DNA from: Rotaria sp. Silwood1 | Lineage: Eukaryota > Rotifera > Eurotatoria > Philodinida > Philodinidae | Direction: 5' to 3' | Assembly: GCA_905250075.1 (NCBI GenBank) | Contig: CAJNOP010000386.1 | Span: forward strand, 124,001 to 188,000 | DNA: 64,000 nt | In this document: positions 37,201 to 51,087 of the stretch, piece by piece | Layout: the number at the start of each line of letters is the position of its first letter | Position numbering within the stretch: position 1 is the first letter of the stretch | Program-made: the position numbers and the translations under genes | Notes under the pieces: model-generated | Told to the model about the DNA's origin: nothing | What the model saw: only the letters and a program-made list of their open reading frames with translations | The model's database searches: none

Positions 37201-39551
37201 GAGCAAAGGGCAGGAAACAAAAGCCATTGTGACTGGACCTATCCTACAGCAGACGACCTTTCCCTCCGTCATATTCATCTCACAACGACATTATTTATTT
37301 ATTTTTATTTCAATATTTGTCAGAGAATGACAAATGATATTTTAAAATCCGGTTTCTGTGCAAAGATATCATGAAGCTGTAAAAGAATGCACAAAAAGTT
37401 AAATATTATGGATAGACCTCCCCTAATCAAGAACACTGATATGAATACAGGAGATCCCATGACATGTCATGGTAGCATATCATTATTTTGTTTATCAGTT
37501 AGTCTTGATTTTGAACGCTCCTTTATTGAAATTACAATGCAGATTATTTAAAAGATTATTATTAGTTCATATGTGACAGGTCTAAAATTTTGGGAATGGA
37601 AGACGATCATGGTCACAAAACATGTTTCGAAATTTATATTAGTTCATTTTTGAGCGTTTTGTACTGAGAAAAATCAAAACATATTTTCGGAGGAAGGAAA
37701 CAATTACCTCCCCTCTCAATCTACTACTCCAAAAAAAAACAAAATATTATACGAAAACAACATGTAAATATGATATCTATCGGAATCGTATAATTATCAT
37801 CTTTCACTATATTAAACATTTTAATTTTATAAATGAAATATATTACGATAATTTATAAACTTTGAAATAAAATCAAGGAAATAATACATATTTTCCATTG
37901 TATATGTGTCTATTTTCATTAGCAAATTATTTTACCAAATACTATTGTTTATATTATTTAGAATGTTTGTATTATGATTTAATATTCATTGTAATGAGAC
38001 AAACAATAGATGTCTTCATAATGAAGGTCATACAGTATTTAGTTATCTGTACGATGAGAATTATATAGTTTATGATTCAAATACAATGAAATATATTTTA
38101 CTCTATCAGTATAATGACAGTTCTACTACATTACATCAATATTTGCTACTATTTTGTATATAATACTCCAAAATGATTTACTTGTCGATGAGGTAACATT
38201 AAATCATTTTATGACATATACGAATAGAACATGTCATTGTAATACATTTGATATGAATCATAACATATCATACGTTTAATGTTAACATTCAAGATTATCA
38301 CAAAAATAATTCAAAATATCTAAAAATTTATTTATGCGTTAATAAATCAGTAAGATTGATTTAAATGAAAGATGTACGTATACTTAATATTCCAGTAATA
38401 TTTATTTTCACTTTGCTAGCATAAAGCGAGTATCATGCAATAATTCCTCAGGGTCATATTTAACAAATATGGTATCAGATACCCTACTATTGATTTATAT
38501 GTCGCCTTATACAAGTTATGGGCTACATTAACATCTACTAATTCTACCTGTGATTCATTTATATCAATAAAAGGCTAGTAACAACAAAAAAAAACAGCAC
38601 ATTTGATTAATATTCATAATGAAATTTGAGTTCGACTGTATAAGAAGTGTTATTTAAGGAGAAAATTGTATTCAGCTGTATAGTAGAAATTCTAATCTTT
38701 ATTGTGATAAAACTTTAAAAAAAAAAGATTTTCTATGATCATACAATTATTTGTGTGACATTGCTACATTAATATATGAGTGTACTAATGGAAAACATAT
38801 AGTTTATTGTAAGAAGAGTAATGATAATAGATTAATCTTTGTTACCAATGATGGTAATGATTCTGAAATGAGTATTAAAAATATGTTACGTTTGATTAAT
38901 AAATGAACTCATAATTAAACATAACGTTTAATTGTGACATATCTATTTTCTCTTGTTTCAAACGATTTAACCCTTTGAATCATTTTTGACTTATTCGTAG
39001 TAATTTGAAAAAATAATTTCATCTTAACAAAAAGAATGAGTAATTTCAAATCGGAATAAAAATTCATGATTCTATATTCTATAAAAAGAAAATGAAGACT
39101 AACGATATTGACACGATTCTGGAAATTGAAGAACTGATTTCAATCGAAAAATAGTCTCCTTTGCATATATCATCCTTCTAAGTAACTCATTTTTCAAAAA
39201 ACTAATTCATGATAAGTAGGTTTTCAACAATAAACAGAAAAAAATGTCATGTTTATATCATTCAAGACAAATGGATCATTTATCGCACATTTCGTATCTA
39301 TGAGTTCGCTCAAATTTAACTATATCAATGTCAAAATCATCACGTGCATAAGTTATTTTCATGATTAACTAGACAACAAATTCTAATAGATTAGTTCCAG
39401 AAGGACAAAATATTAATTAATAGTTATTTATTCTAATTTGACTATGATTATTCATTATTCTTTGACATATGATTTTGAAAGAAAAACAAAAATAAATTTC
39501 TGTTTTTTTTTTTGCTCTGTTCTTTTATTGCTATAAATAGATAAATAAATA
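31285..39551. other. 8.3-kb stretch without recognisable genes
   Basis: Apart from the nuclear-receptor 3' UTR at the start, I see no supported exon on either strand: frames are short, AT-rich and lack family resemblance. A patch around 37100-37300 is clearly GC-richer and another at 37400-37740 has repeat-like texture (palindrome CATGACATGTCATG near 37460), suggesting an inserted old element. No tRNA, rRNA or satellite array recognised. Confidence 0.4.
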
Positions 39552-40395
39552 TCACGATGATGAACAACAATTTAAAAATGATTTTCGATATTTCTTTTTT
39601 TTCTTTTTTTTAAGTTTTTTTGTTTTCATTTTGGAATTTATTTCTCGTACAATTTCAGCAAATGTATCATTAACATTAATAGCTAATTTTGCTGATGTTT
39701 CAATATATGGACATGTCCATGTTTGTGCTAATGCAAGTGCATCATCAGGTGTAACTTGACGTTGTAATGATGCATCACATTTATTACCAATAAGACATAT
39801 TGGAACATTATCTGTACCTTTAACACGTAGAATTTGTTCACGTATTGTTCGAATATCAAGAAATGATTGCCATGATGTTAAACTAAATACAACAAGAAAA
39901 CCACGTCCATTTTTAATATAAAGATCACGCATAGATGCAAATTGTTCGGTGCCTTAAATTTGAAATTTTTTTTTTTTTAAATGTACAAATATTATAACTG
40001 ACCAGCAGTATCAAGTATTTCTAAATAAGCAGGTTCACTATCAACTTCAATTTCTTTACGATAGAAATCCTAAAATAAATAAATGATTAACTTAATTAGA
40101 AAATTAAAAATAAAAGAAAATGATTTATTTATCTAAGAAAAAAAAAATTTACTTAATTTCCATGGAGAATCATTTAAAGTTTAATCTTGAAAAAATATAT
40201 TCTTTAAACATTGAAGTTTCAAAAGAGAGAACAAAAAAAAAAAAAACGTTTTTAATGAACTTTTTTATAAGTATATTTGCTTGCCTCAATAGTTGGATCA
40301 TATTTTTCAACAAATTTTGAATGACAAAATTGTACAGTCAATGCCGATTTGCCAACACCGCCTGGACCGAGTACTACTACTTTATATTCTTTCAT
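39552..40395 (-). CDS. RAP2: RAP2-like small GTPase
   Basis: Three minus-strand exons: 40285-40395, 40003-40069 and 39552-39952, 192 residues. G1 is GPGGVGKS, the effector region [20 protein letters not shown] is almost that of vertebrate RAP2, G3 is [16 protein letters not shown]4 is GNKCD and G5 is ETSAK. A RAP2-type GTPase acts at membranes in actin, MAP4K and receptor-trafficking signalling. The P-loop has Pro where RAP2 has Ser. After the G domain comes a run of Lys ([13 protein letters not shown]) and the end NCCSSS; CSSS can be read as a CaaX box with Ser last, favouring farnesylation, with the preceding Cys a possible palmitoylation site. The first intron uses a GC donor (GAG|GCAAGC). 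A minus-strand AATAAA lies just after the stop at 39524-39529. Confidence 0.93.
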
Positions 40396-43300
40396 GTCGA
40401 CAGCTTAACCGATATGGCTGCTGTTGCTGCTTCTGCTGCTGATAAGATGAGGACGAGCAGCTCATTAAGCAATACAGAACACAATTGCTTACGCAGTTAA
40501 GAAGAAATTGTTGTAGTCGAAATAAATGTGCCTGTATATAATAGAAGAAGAGAAATCTAGAAGAAGAATAAAACGTCGACAAGTGGCAACATGTCACACA
40601 TAAACTATACGAAAATGCAAAGCAAAAAAAAAAAAAAAGGTCATTTATTTTCTTTGTGCACATTCTTTTTTTCTGTCTCTCTCTCTCTCTCGTGCGCGCG
40701 CGCAAGCATGCTCACTCTTTCTGTTGTACAAGATTACAAATTTTTTTTTTTTTTGTTCCAGCTGATTCATCGTATGAAACATTCGAAAGTTTTATCGACA
40801 AAAATGAAGAAAAGAAGATGACGTAATCTTACCATTACTATCATAATCGAAAACTGAATTCATTTTGTTTGATGAATTCATTACAAAAAAAAAGAGAGAG
40901 AGAGAGAGAATTGACATTTTGACACACGAAAAGCAAGGGAACAATGCGATATGCAACTATATTGTACAATTAAGATGTATAGATGCGTATGTGTATATCG
41001 TTATACATACTATTGTATAGAAATAGAGAGAGAGAGAGAGAAAATAGGTTCTTCTTTTTTTTGTTGCAATGCAAGTATTGGCGTTGACTTGATCGATGGC
41101 ATCAATGCAAACTAATGCTTATATATGACGTTGTGTAGTTTGAATAACGACTAATCTTTCAGGCAACAGCAAAGCAAGTTCGATGCTCGCTTGTATTGTT
41201 GTTGAGACATCATTCATCAAATTGAATATCGTTCATAGTACAAGTGACAATCAACAGAAATATATAGCACATATACTGTACACTTGATCTCTATCGTCTC
41301 ATCAATTGTTTTTAGTTTTTTTTTCTTCTTCTTTTTATCGTCATCACAGCTGTTATTGCATTCTTCCTCAAGCATTGATATTTGAATATACCTTCTTTCG
41401 TCTGTATGACTAATCGCTTTATCTTACTTACAACAACAATATAACTCGCCGCCTACATCCATATAACGATATATGCATTTTAGCGAGTGTATGAATGTGT
41501 GTGTGTGTGTTTTGTAGTTAGCGATAATATAATACACAATACATAGCAATACTTTCTTTCATGCGTTCATTATTTCTTTATTGTATATGTAAATATACAT
41601 GTATGAAGGATTGGCTGTCTTGAGAGAAAGCCTTGAGGCTAGTTGATCGATCATAGCATCTTATTGATTATCTATGTTTTAGTAGACCGACATGCCTTAG
41701 TCTATATTCTTTCATTCTGTAACAAAATGAATCAATCATTCTTTGACAAAATCGAAGAAAGATTTGAATTTTTCTTTTTAGACAAATTTTTGTCTAAATT
41801 AATTTGTTTTTAATTGTATATATATATATATATATGGGTGAATTGTATTTTCATTCGTACAATTGCATCATTGGTACTAAATCATGAATATCTCTTGTTT
41901 GGAAGCTTCGAATGACTTGAAAATTTTATACAATACTCTTCGCCGTGTCTTCCTACATTTCTGAAATGTTGAGCAGTCGATATAACTCCTATCTCGAGTT
42001 ATGCCTCTTGGAAGTGAAAAAATGGCAAAAATTGGAGCCATCTTTTGATGAAGATAAAAAATTTTTCAAGTGCGAAAAGTTTAAGTTCGTGTTTTCTTCA
42101 GTACAGTTAGGTAGAAAAAAGTGCAGAGAATCAGAATCTGACTTTAGTTTTTCTTTAAAAAAGCTATCTTTAATAAATATACGCAAAATACCGACACTTT
42201 GCCTTTTTTTTGTCCCGTTATCTCAAAATATTATTTTCTCTAGACAGAAATACGTCGACCAACTTGGAGTGGTTTGAAAATAAAGACGACCGGTAGGAAC
42301 AACTTTTCTGAAAATAAATTCTAGGCTGCATCAAGAACTTGAATGGATATGGACGGACAAATTTTGAAAAAGTCATATATATACTCACTTTGTCCCGTTA
42401 TATTTTGAATTTTGTGACTTGAATATCTTTTTACCGGGTTGATCGTTTTGCGTGAAATTTATAACTTTTTTTCTCTCTATGTTTCCTACTTGTAGTGAAA
42501 AAATCAGCTCTTTGTCGCGTTCCACAGCTGAGATAATGGCGAGTCCATATATGAAATGTCTCGTTATGTAAAAAGTGGAATATCTCAGTCAAACGAAAGT
42601 TAATTATGAACTTATAATACACCATTCGATTCGTCATCGCTAGGCCGATCTAATGATATACCTTTCACAGTGAAGTATTGCTGCATAGAAAAAAAAGCTA
42701 CAGATATGCTCCGCTTTCTAAATAATCAATTTTTCACTAATATATTGTATGACTTTTCGCGAGTTTCTTTATGGACTATGATATTCCGACGTTCAACCAC
42801 ACAACGTTAGATAAATCTAATCGAGTTGCATCGATTGATTCATGATTTGTTCTATTCTGTTCAGAGCTAAAAAATAGTTTGACCGAATACCGAGAAAATG
42901 CATACATTTTCATGATATTGCAACGACTACCTTATTTTTGAGCAAAGTGTAGGGAAAAAAAGTTTTTTCTAGGTTTTCAAGGATACTCTATCAAAATATA
43001 CAGCTAATTTTTTCATATGAACACTTTCTTTTTTTTCGAGCTGATTGTACAAATGAAATGCAATTTACCCATATATATATCTATGTATATTTTCAATCAT
43101 TCTTATGAACATGAAAAGATATATTAACAATTTTGCCTTTCTTATTCTTTTCAGTGATTTATTTTACAATAAAAAGTGGAATGATATATTGGAATCATGT
43201 TACTGGGTGTTAAATGATGCCACTTCCGAGTAATCTCAAAGGACAAATTTATTCACTCACATTTTAAGTTCAAAAATTTTCTATCTTAATATATGCATAT

Positions 43301-44675
43301 ATCAGTTCATATTTAAATAAATCTAAGCAAAATGAAGAAATTTTCAAACCCATTATATGAATATTTTTCTAATCTAACGTGTCAATTGGTGTCAATTTCA
43401 ATCAAGAGTGTAATGTATGTATTCATTTTATGATTGATTACAATCTAAATGCACTACTATTAATCAAAACAAAGTAAAATCTTGAAGAACAATATCTAGT
43501 TTTTCTATTAATTCAATTTCTATACAAATCATTGTTGACATCGCAAAAAAAAACGAGAAGCTCTTCGTGATCTTCGTGATTTAATGAACTATTCTAATTT
43601 GAATTTATTCTCAGCATCATGCAAATGTAGAACAGCACGATCGTTGCTATTGTAGACTCCCTATAGAGCCGCTTCAGTTAAACAGTAGTCAATATAAGCA
43701 ATAGTAACCTCGTCATCATCATTAGTGTCAGACGACGATCTCTTAGTTTTGTTTTTTTTTTTTTTTTGTTTTTGGTAGCTAAGAAAATCGTCTTGTTGCC
43801 GTCGTCATTTTTATTTCTAGTTTCTTTGCTTGATGGCGTTTTTCTTCTTCTTCTTTCTTCTCTTGTTCTGTGAAATGAGACGACTGACAACCATGAGAAA
43901 TAACAAGATGAGAAATCTTCTGAATGGGGGTATTCTCCACATTTTCTATGTAGCACGCGAGTAGAGCAAGCATTTATGAGTCTGTTGAATGTGCAAAGCG
44001 AGAAAACGAGAAAGCAAGTAGTACGCACAAAATCTCGTCTACGATAAGAATGCGACAAGGACAAATGATGAGAGAAGCAAACATTTCTATATCCTTGTTC
44101 TTTTGCTGTTAGAATGATGGATGTATAAGAAAGAAGCACAAAAAAAAACTAGAACGATTAGAGTTACTAACGATGTGAACTTCGGTTAGAAATATGGGTT
44201 TGATCTAATAAAATATTATTTCTAGTTTTTCTCTGGCAATCATTACTATGCACCCTTCTATTCCCGTTATTCTTCTCATATTTTATGTGATCGTCAACGA
44301 ATCCTTGATGATATCCACTTGGAATGACAGAAACGAGGAGAAAAAAAAAAAAGAACGATCAAAATAATGCATTACTCTTCGTTATAGATAACTAGAACAT
44401 TGACAAGCAGTATGCTTTTGCTTTTTTTTTTTTTTTTCTTTTTCTTCTTCTTTTTCTAGATGATAATTATTGTGACACATTGCTAAGTTTATAAATCTTA
44501 AACGTAAGATGAAATGAGCCTAGGTAAGTTAATTATTTTTCAATGATTTTTGACTATTTTAAAAACAAAATTAGCTTAGATAGAAAAAAACGGATAGTAA
44601 TTGTCCTTGGTGGGCATGTAATGTTCGATGTTCAATAGTAAAAAATTACCTACGTATACGAAGTGATGCAGAAAA
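40396..44675. promoter_or_regulatory. Divergent upstream region between RAP2 and the glutamate receptor
   Basis: The two genes start head-to-head 4.3 kb apart. Near RAP2 are purine/pyrimidine tracts on the plus strand: (CT)n at about 40676-40692, (GA)n at about 40894-40909 and (AG)n at about 41026-41041, plus an alternating CGCGCG run beside the first. Such tracts often mark open promoters in animals, but no core element was identified. About 41880-42750 has repeat-like texture with CTTTGTCCCGTTAT occurring twice. A 153-codon minus frame at 43678-44139 is low-complexity. No other gene seen. Confidence 0.35.
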
Positions 44676-47600
44676 ATGCTTATTCTTATTGTTTTTTATT
44701 TGTGGGATTTACTCATTATTATTACAACTATTGTTGCTGGTCAACAACATTTACAAACTCAAACATTTGACATCACTATTGGTAAATGACATATTAATAG
44801 ATATGACAAAAACAAAACAAAAAAAAAAAGGATAATTTATGATTTGTGTCATTGTTATTTTTTTTTTTTCACTAGGTGGTGTTTTTACAGATAGAGACGA
44901 AGGAACAGAAACTCAAAGTATGGAAAATATATTTAAATACGCTATTTTTCATTATAATCGTTTGGCTAAAGAAGCACATAATCTTTCATTTAAAATACGT
45001 ATTAAAGAAGAAACATTAAGTTTAATTGCTGCTGAATCAGCTGTACAAACTGTTCATGATGGTGTGTGTGTGTGTTTGAAGTTTTGATTCAGATTTATTT
45101 AGTTTATTAAATCTTTTTTTTTTTAGTTTGTTCACTTATACATCAACGTCATGTACAAGGTATATTTGGTCCACCTTATCCTGAATTAGCTACACTTGTT
45201 CATTCAATATGTTATCATGTTGATATACCATTTATAAATGTATGTTCATCATGTTATGATGTTGAAAATCCGGATGAAGAACCTAATGATTATATTGAAC
45301 AAATCCCAAGACGTGATCGCATGTCTATTAACTTATATCCGTCCAATCAAGATCTTAATATCGCTTTTCATAGTTTAATTTATAAACTTCAATGGACTAA
45401 ATTTCTTATTATATATGATATAGATTCAGGTAAAATTATATTTCATTTAATTATAAAATTTATATATATATATTATATACGATAAGGTTTGACACGTCTA
45501 CAAAAATTGCTCAACGATCCTGGTGTCAATAAAACCGATGTTCTTGTACGTCAATATACACATTATAAAGATCGTAGTGTACTTATTGATGCTATTGGAC
45601 GAGATATTAATAATATTGTATTAGATTTAAATGATGCTAATACACGTATTGTACTTAAAATGGCTTTACAAATGGGAATGATTAATTCAAATTATCATTA
45701 TATATTAACAACATTAGTAATATATATATATATATTTAAATATATTGTTTATATAAAATGATAATTTTTTTTTTTTTATATATTTTAGAATATTGATACA
45801 TTTGATTTAGAAGATTATAAATATAATTATGTTAATTTAACAGCTTTTCGATTATTTAATCGTCGTGATTCACGTGTATTAATGGCAATGGAATCATTTT
45901 TTGCATTTAAAACAATGTCAAATAATGAAATAAATCGTCGATTATTTACAGTGAGTTATTCGAAGATTCTTTTTTTTTTTTTGTTCTAAAATAATCGAAC
46001 CATTCTATGGCATAGTTTAGACTTCAGTGGCATTATGGGCTGATGCATTACTTGCATTTGCTTATGCATATGATAAATTAATTGCATCACAAATACGTCT
46101 TGGTGTTGAATTACAACGACCAAATATTTCATGTAGTGATGGTCGAGGATGGCCATTAGGAATTGAACTTCATTCAAAATTTAATCAAGTATTTTTGTTT
46201 TCTTATAAAAATAAATATGTTGACATAATTAATATTATTTTTCTAATAGATTTCTTTTGATGGAATAACAGGAAAAGTAAAATTTACACCAAATGGAGAA
46301 CGAACAGGATTCGAACTTGATGTTGTTCATTTATCAGAAAGTGGTATTTCAAAAGTAATTGATATTTTCTTTTATTTTTGCTATTTAGTTATTATTTTAG
46401 TTAATGTCTTGTTTTTGAAAGAAATAAATAGAATAAATACAGATGTTCGAATAAATTAATTATCATCGTTTTCTTTCTTCTTCTTCTTCTTTTTTTTTTC
46501 TATTTCGTTACATTTGTAACAAATACAAGACCAATCCGTAATAAGATCAGATGTATTGATAAGATAAACATTTGATAAAAGTTATTCCTAAATAAATTAA
46601 TACGATCGTTTATAGACATTTAATACTTCATAAACATATATGTCTTTCAACGTTATATAGTAAGTTATCAAAAAAACACATTTTCTCGAACAATATCTTG
46701 AAGTAGAACAATTAAAAAGACACCCCTGTTTTGTTATATAGGATACTACTTAGTGATAGATTTGATAGTTCGATATTTTTCCTTATACTCACCAACTAGT
46801 CATATGAACAGATTTATGTCATAACATCGTCAGCATACTATCGAACGGTTGTCTAAGATAATCTTATGGTTGATAATAAGGAGTTTTGAGTACAGTATCT
46901 TGTGAACACATGTCGATCGATGTAGACAATCAACCATATGGACTCTTTTAACATACGATTGGTTTCAATCAATAAAATGATAACAAGTTTCATTTATAAT
47001 TAACAGGATAAAGTTATTTTCCTTTTAAGAGTACATAAGAAAATCTTAAAATAAATAAGTCGTCTAAAATAAACGATTGAATTCTCTTTTAAGATTGGTT
47101 CATGGTCCCGTGAACAAGGTGCAAATTTTACATTAACACCTTCGGCACGTAGTGGTTTATTCAATTCAACATTAATTGTAACAACTATTGTTGTATGTAA
47201 ATAAAATTTTTTGTTATTTTCTAATATAAATATTTCTAATTATAAATCTTATTTTATTGAATTCTATTCAGGAAGCTCCTTATGTTGTTTTTAAAAATAA
47301 TCAAAGTATAACTGAATTATTAAATCAAAATTATACAAATGATGATTTTGAAGGTTTTTGTGTTGATTTACTTAAAGCATTATCACGTATACTTAATTTT
47401 CGTTATAAAATAAAACCTATAACAACATTACGTTATGATGATATGGTTGAAGAAATTAAAAATAAAGTATAAAACAATTTTTTGTATATTTTTTTTTTAA
47501 TACTTTCTTTTAATTTATTAGAGAGCTGATTTAGCTGTCGCACCATTAACTAGTATGTATTAAAAAAAAAAGTTTACTAATAATTTGATTTGAATAATTT

Positions 47601-50600
47601 GATTTATTTTTAATTAGTTAATTATGCTCGAGAAAAACAAATTGATTTTACTAAACCATTTCTTAGTTTGGGTATAGCAATTCTATTTAAATTACCAAAA
47701 CGAGAAAAAGCAGGTTTATTCAGTTTTTTAAGTCCACTTTCACTTGAAATATGGGTATGAATATTTATTAAGTTTTTATTTTATTAATTTAATTTAATTT
47801 AATAATTTTTTTTAGATTTATACATTTGCTGCTGTATTTACAGTTAGTTTTATTTTATTATTAATAGCTCGATGTTCACCTGATGAATGGCGTAATCCAT
47901 ATCCATGTGATACAGATTATGATATACTAGAAAATCGTTTTACTATTAGTAATACACTTTGGTTTTCTATTGGAACATTAATGCAACAAGGTATAATACA
48001 ACAAAAATTTTAAAAGAAAAAAGAAAGAGGTTTTATTGTTTCTTTCTCATTGTCTAGTAAAATATTGATTGATTATAAAGAAATCTTTGATGTAATAAGT
48101 TCTTAAAAAGTCTTAAAGCTATTTCTATTATAAGTACTATTATTATTCTACTAAGCTATTTACTTCCTGTTTTATATGTTCCTTTGTTTTAAAGAAAAAC
48201 AGGAAGATATACAAGTGCATTAGACTTATATTTAATATAATAAGATTATATTAACATATAGGATAATATTTATGTAAACAACATTTACTCTACGAAATTT
48301 ATTAGATATTAAAAACAAAAAAAAAAGATCTTGATCGTTCTACAACAACAAAGAAAAACATAGAACTTAATAGATTTACAAAAAAAAAAAGAATTTTTAT
48401 TTAGTTGTCTAAGATAGTATACTCTTAAGATAAGTATTCATTCAATTACTTGAGTTTCCTATTTATATTTTCTTGTTCGTATAATTATCATAAGGAAAAA
48501 AATTGAACTAGTAAGTTTATGCTATAAGTAAATAGATAATATTAGATATTATCAAGTAAAATTATTTGTCATCAAAATATGACATAGTTATTCTTATAGT
48601 TTATTTTGTCGTTCTTTCTGATTATCACGGTTGTTGTTATCATAGCCTTTGATCTATGAAAACAAAACATAATTCTTCTTATGTATGGATTCTAATAAGC
48701 AATGTATATCGCGTTCGACATGAGATACTTCTCATTAAATAGAAAGCCTATAGTGATTCTTCGTCATATGCTATTCATCAAAGAACTTCTTTCTCTCAAA
48801 AGTGCAAAATCAATTCGCATGTAACAACATGTATTTAGAGAAATTTTTAGTTTCATCTCAAATGTGTAAAGTATTATAATTTTTATCTTTCGTTTTTTTT
48901 TTGCAATTTAAATAAATTTTATTTTTTTTAAAGGTTCTGATGTAAGTCCATCGGCAATATCTACTCGTCTTGTATCTGGTATATGGTGGTTTTTTACATT
49001 AATTCTTATATCATCTTATACTGCTAACTTAGGTATATAGGAAAAAAAATTTTGTTCACTTTTTTTTTTTTTGTTTTCTTAAATAAAAATTTGTTTTGTT
49101 TTTTTAGCTGCATTTTTAACTGTTGAAAAACTTGTTAATGAAATTGAAAGTGTTGAAGATTTAGCAAAACATACAAAAATAAAATATGGAGTTGTTCGTG
49201 GTGGTTCAACTGAACAATTTTTTCGAGTACACTTTCTTTTTCTTTTAATTTTTATTAATTTTTTATATAATATTAGGAATCGAGCATTCCAACTTATCAA
49301 ACTATGTGGAAATATATGATAAATAATCCAGATGTATTTGTTAGTACAAATCATGAAGGTATTGAACGTGTTCAAGCTGAAAATTATGCATTTCTTATGG
49401 AATCAACAACAATTGAATATACAGTACAACAAAAATGTAATTTAACACAAATTGGTGGTCATCTTGATTATAAAGGTTATGGAATTGGATTACCAGAAGG
49501 TTAAATTTATTTTTTGAATAAAATGTATATTTATTTTATTTTTGTAATAGGAAGTCCACATCGTGAACGTTTTTCTGAAATAATTCTTGATTTACAAGAA
49601 AAAGGAGCTGTACGTAAAATAAATAAACAAACAAAAAAAATTTTTATGATATATATATATATATCTAGATTCAAGAATCTTATGATAAATGGTGGAAAGG
49701 TAAAGGAAAATGTCCAACACAAAAAAAAGATCCCAAACCAAATCCATTAGATTTAACAAATGTTGGTGGAATATTTGTGGTGCTTCTTGGTAAAAAAAAC
49801 AAAATCGAATATTTTCATATATACATATATATAAATATGATTAATTTAGGTGGTGTTTTTCTTTCTTTACTTGTTGCTATCTTGGAATTTTTATGGCATG
49901 CACGTAAAAATCATGCAAATCGACGAGTAAATTACATTATATTTAAGACTTAAATGAAATATGAAAGAGAAAATAAAATATCTTTTTTTTTGTTTTTTGT
50001 TTATAGCATTCTGTTTGGTGGGAATTAATAAAAGAACTTCGATTTTCTATTCAATGTGGTGCTTCAAATCGTAAAGCACTTATTGCTCGTCGATGTTCAC
50101 AATGTACAATTGATAATGATGATATTGAATTAAATGAAATTCCTCAAGCAAATCAATTATTACATCGTACACATAGTAATCGTTCATCATCATCAATATC
50201 AGCTAATACAACCGGAAGTAATTTACAAGTTTCAAAACGTCGTACAACAACAGAACGAACAGGAGATTCTGATAAATTTGATACATTACTTATGCTTGCT
50301 GCTGAACGAACAAATTATCTTGATAATCGTCGTAAAAAATATTTTTATGATTCTCATATTGATAGAAAACATCGTCATTTATCGAGTTCACCACAACGAA
50401 AAGATATTCCACTTGTATTAATTGAAAAATATACATCCGATCAAGAATCAAATCAACGTCCTCATCAAGTTCATTTTTCTACTAATGGAGGTAATATATT
50501 AAAAAATCGAAAGAGAAAAATTTTTTTTGTTTTTTGTTAAAGATTCAACTGCTCGAAGTAGTTTACGAATTCCGCATAATGAAGATGATGATGATGTAAA

Positions 50601-50673
50601 TGCAGCCGATATATCATCTGGTTCAACATCATCAATGAATCTTCATCCTTTACCACGTGTTTCTCGATTGTGA
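44676..50673 (+). CDS. Kainate-type ionotropic glutamate receptor subunit
   Basis: Twenty exons join in phase to 1069 residues: 44676-44781, 44876-45061, 45127-45429, 45487-45716, 45789-45950, 46021-46188, 46250-46354, 47094-47192, 47272-47466, 47522-47552, 47618-47754, 47816-47990, 48934-49032, 49108-49226, 49277-49499, 49551-49609, 49669-49789, 49850-49926, 50007-50490, 50543-50673. Order: signal peptide, LIVBP-like amino-terminal domain (~30-420), S1 ([10 protein letters not shown] to [19 protein letters not shown]), M1 (~575-595), pore loop ([10 protein letters not shown]), M3 with [14 protein letters not shown]2 ([13 protein letters not shown]), M4 ([20 protein letters not shown]) and a ~210-residue cytoplasmic tail. 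The Arg of AREK, Ser-Thr of GGST and Glu of LMEST fit glutamate binding. The pore has unedited Gln at the Q/R site, predicting calcium permeability. The C-terminus VSRL fits a class I PDZ ligand. AATAAA at 50766-50771. Confidence 0.94.
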
Positions 50674-51087
50674 TTTTTTATCAATGTGTGTTTGCGTGTG
50701 TTTGTGTGTTTCATTTTTGTTATTTGTTCCTTTTTTTTCTTTTTTTGTACAGATGATGAATAACAAATAAAAAAAAGAAATAGTTAGTATTTTAAAATGG
50801 AACAAAAGTATGCAAGAATTTAATATGGGTTTTTGTTTTTTTTTTTTGATCAAAAAAATTCATACTCTCACATTGCTAATTAGATCATTTTTAATATTTG
50901 CTTTTCATGCAATTAAGATTCAAATATTTTTATTATTATATTTACTATCGTTTTGAAAAAACAAATATGAAAATTTAATTGGAATGATTTGTACCGTCAT
51001 TTTCGAACGCAAACAAGAGTATACCTATATAAATATGAGAAGTTTTTTTTGTTATATTTGAAACGAATTATTTCAAAAAAAAAAACT
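50674..51087. other. Glutamate-receptor 3' UTR and short intergenic gap
   Basis: GT/TG-rich then AT-rich sequence with a poly(A) signal at 50766-50771. No gene seen. Confidence 0.5.

Noticed and set aside
43678..44139. 153-codon minus-strand frame rich in Arg, Lys and Ser
   Set aside because: Low-complexity, no domain, no splice context, and in the divergent promoter gap; likely chance.
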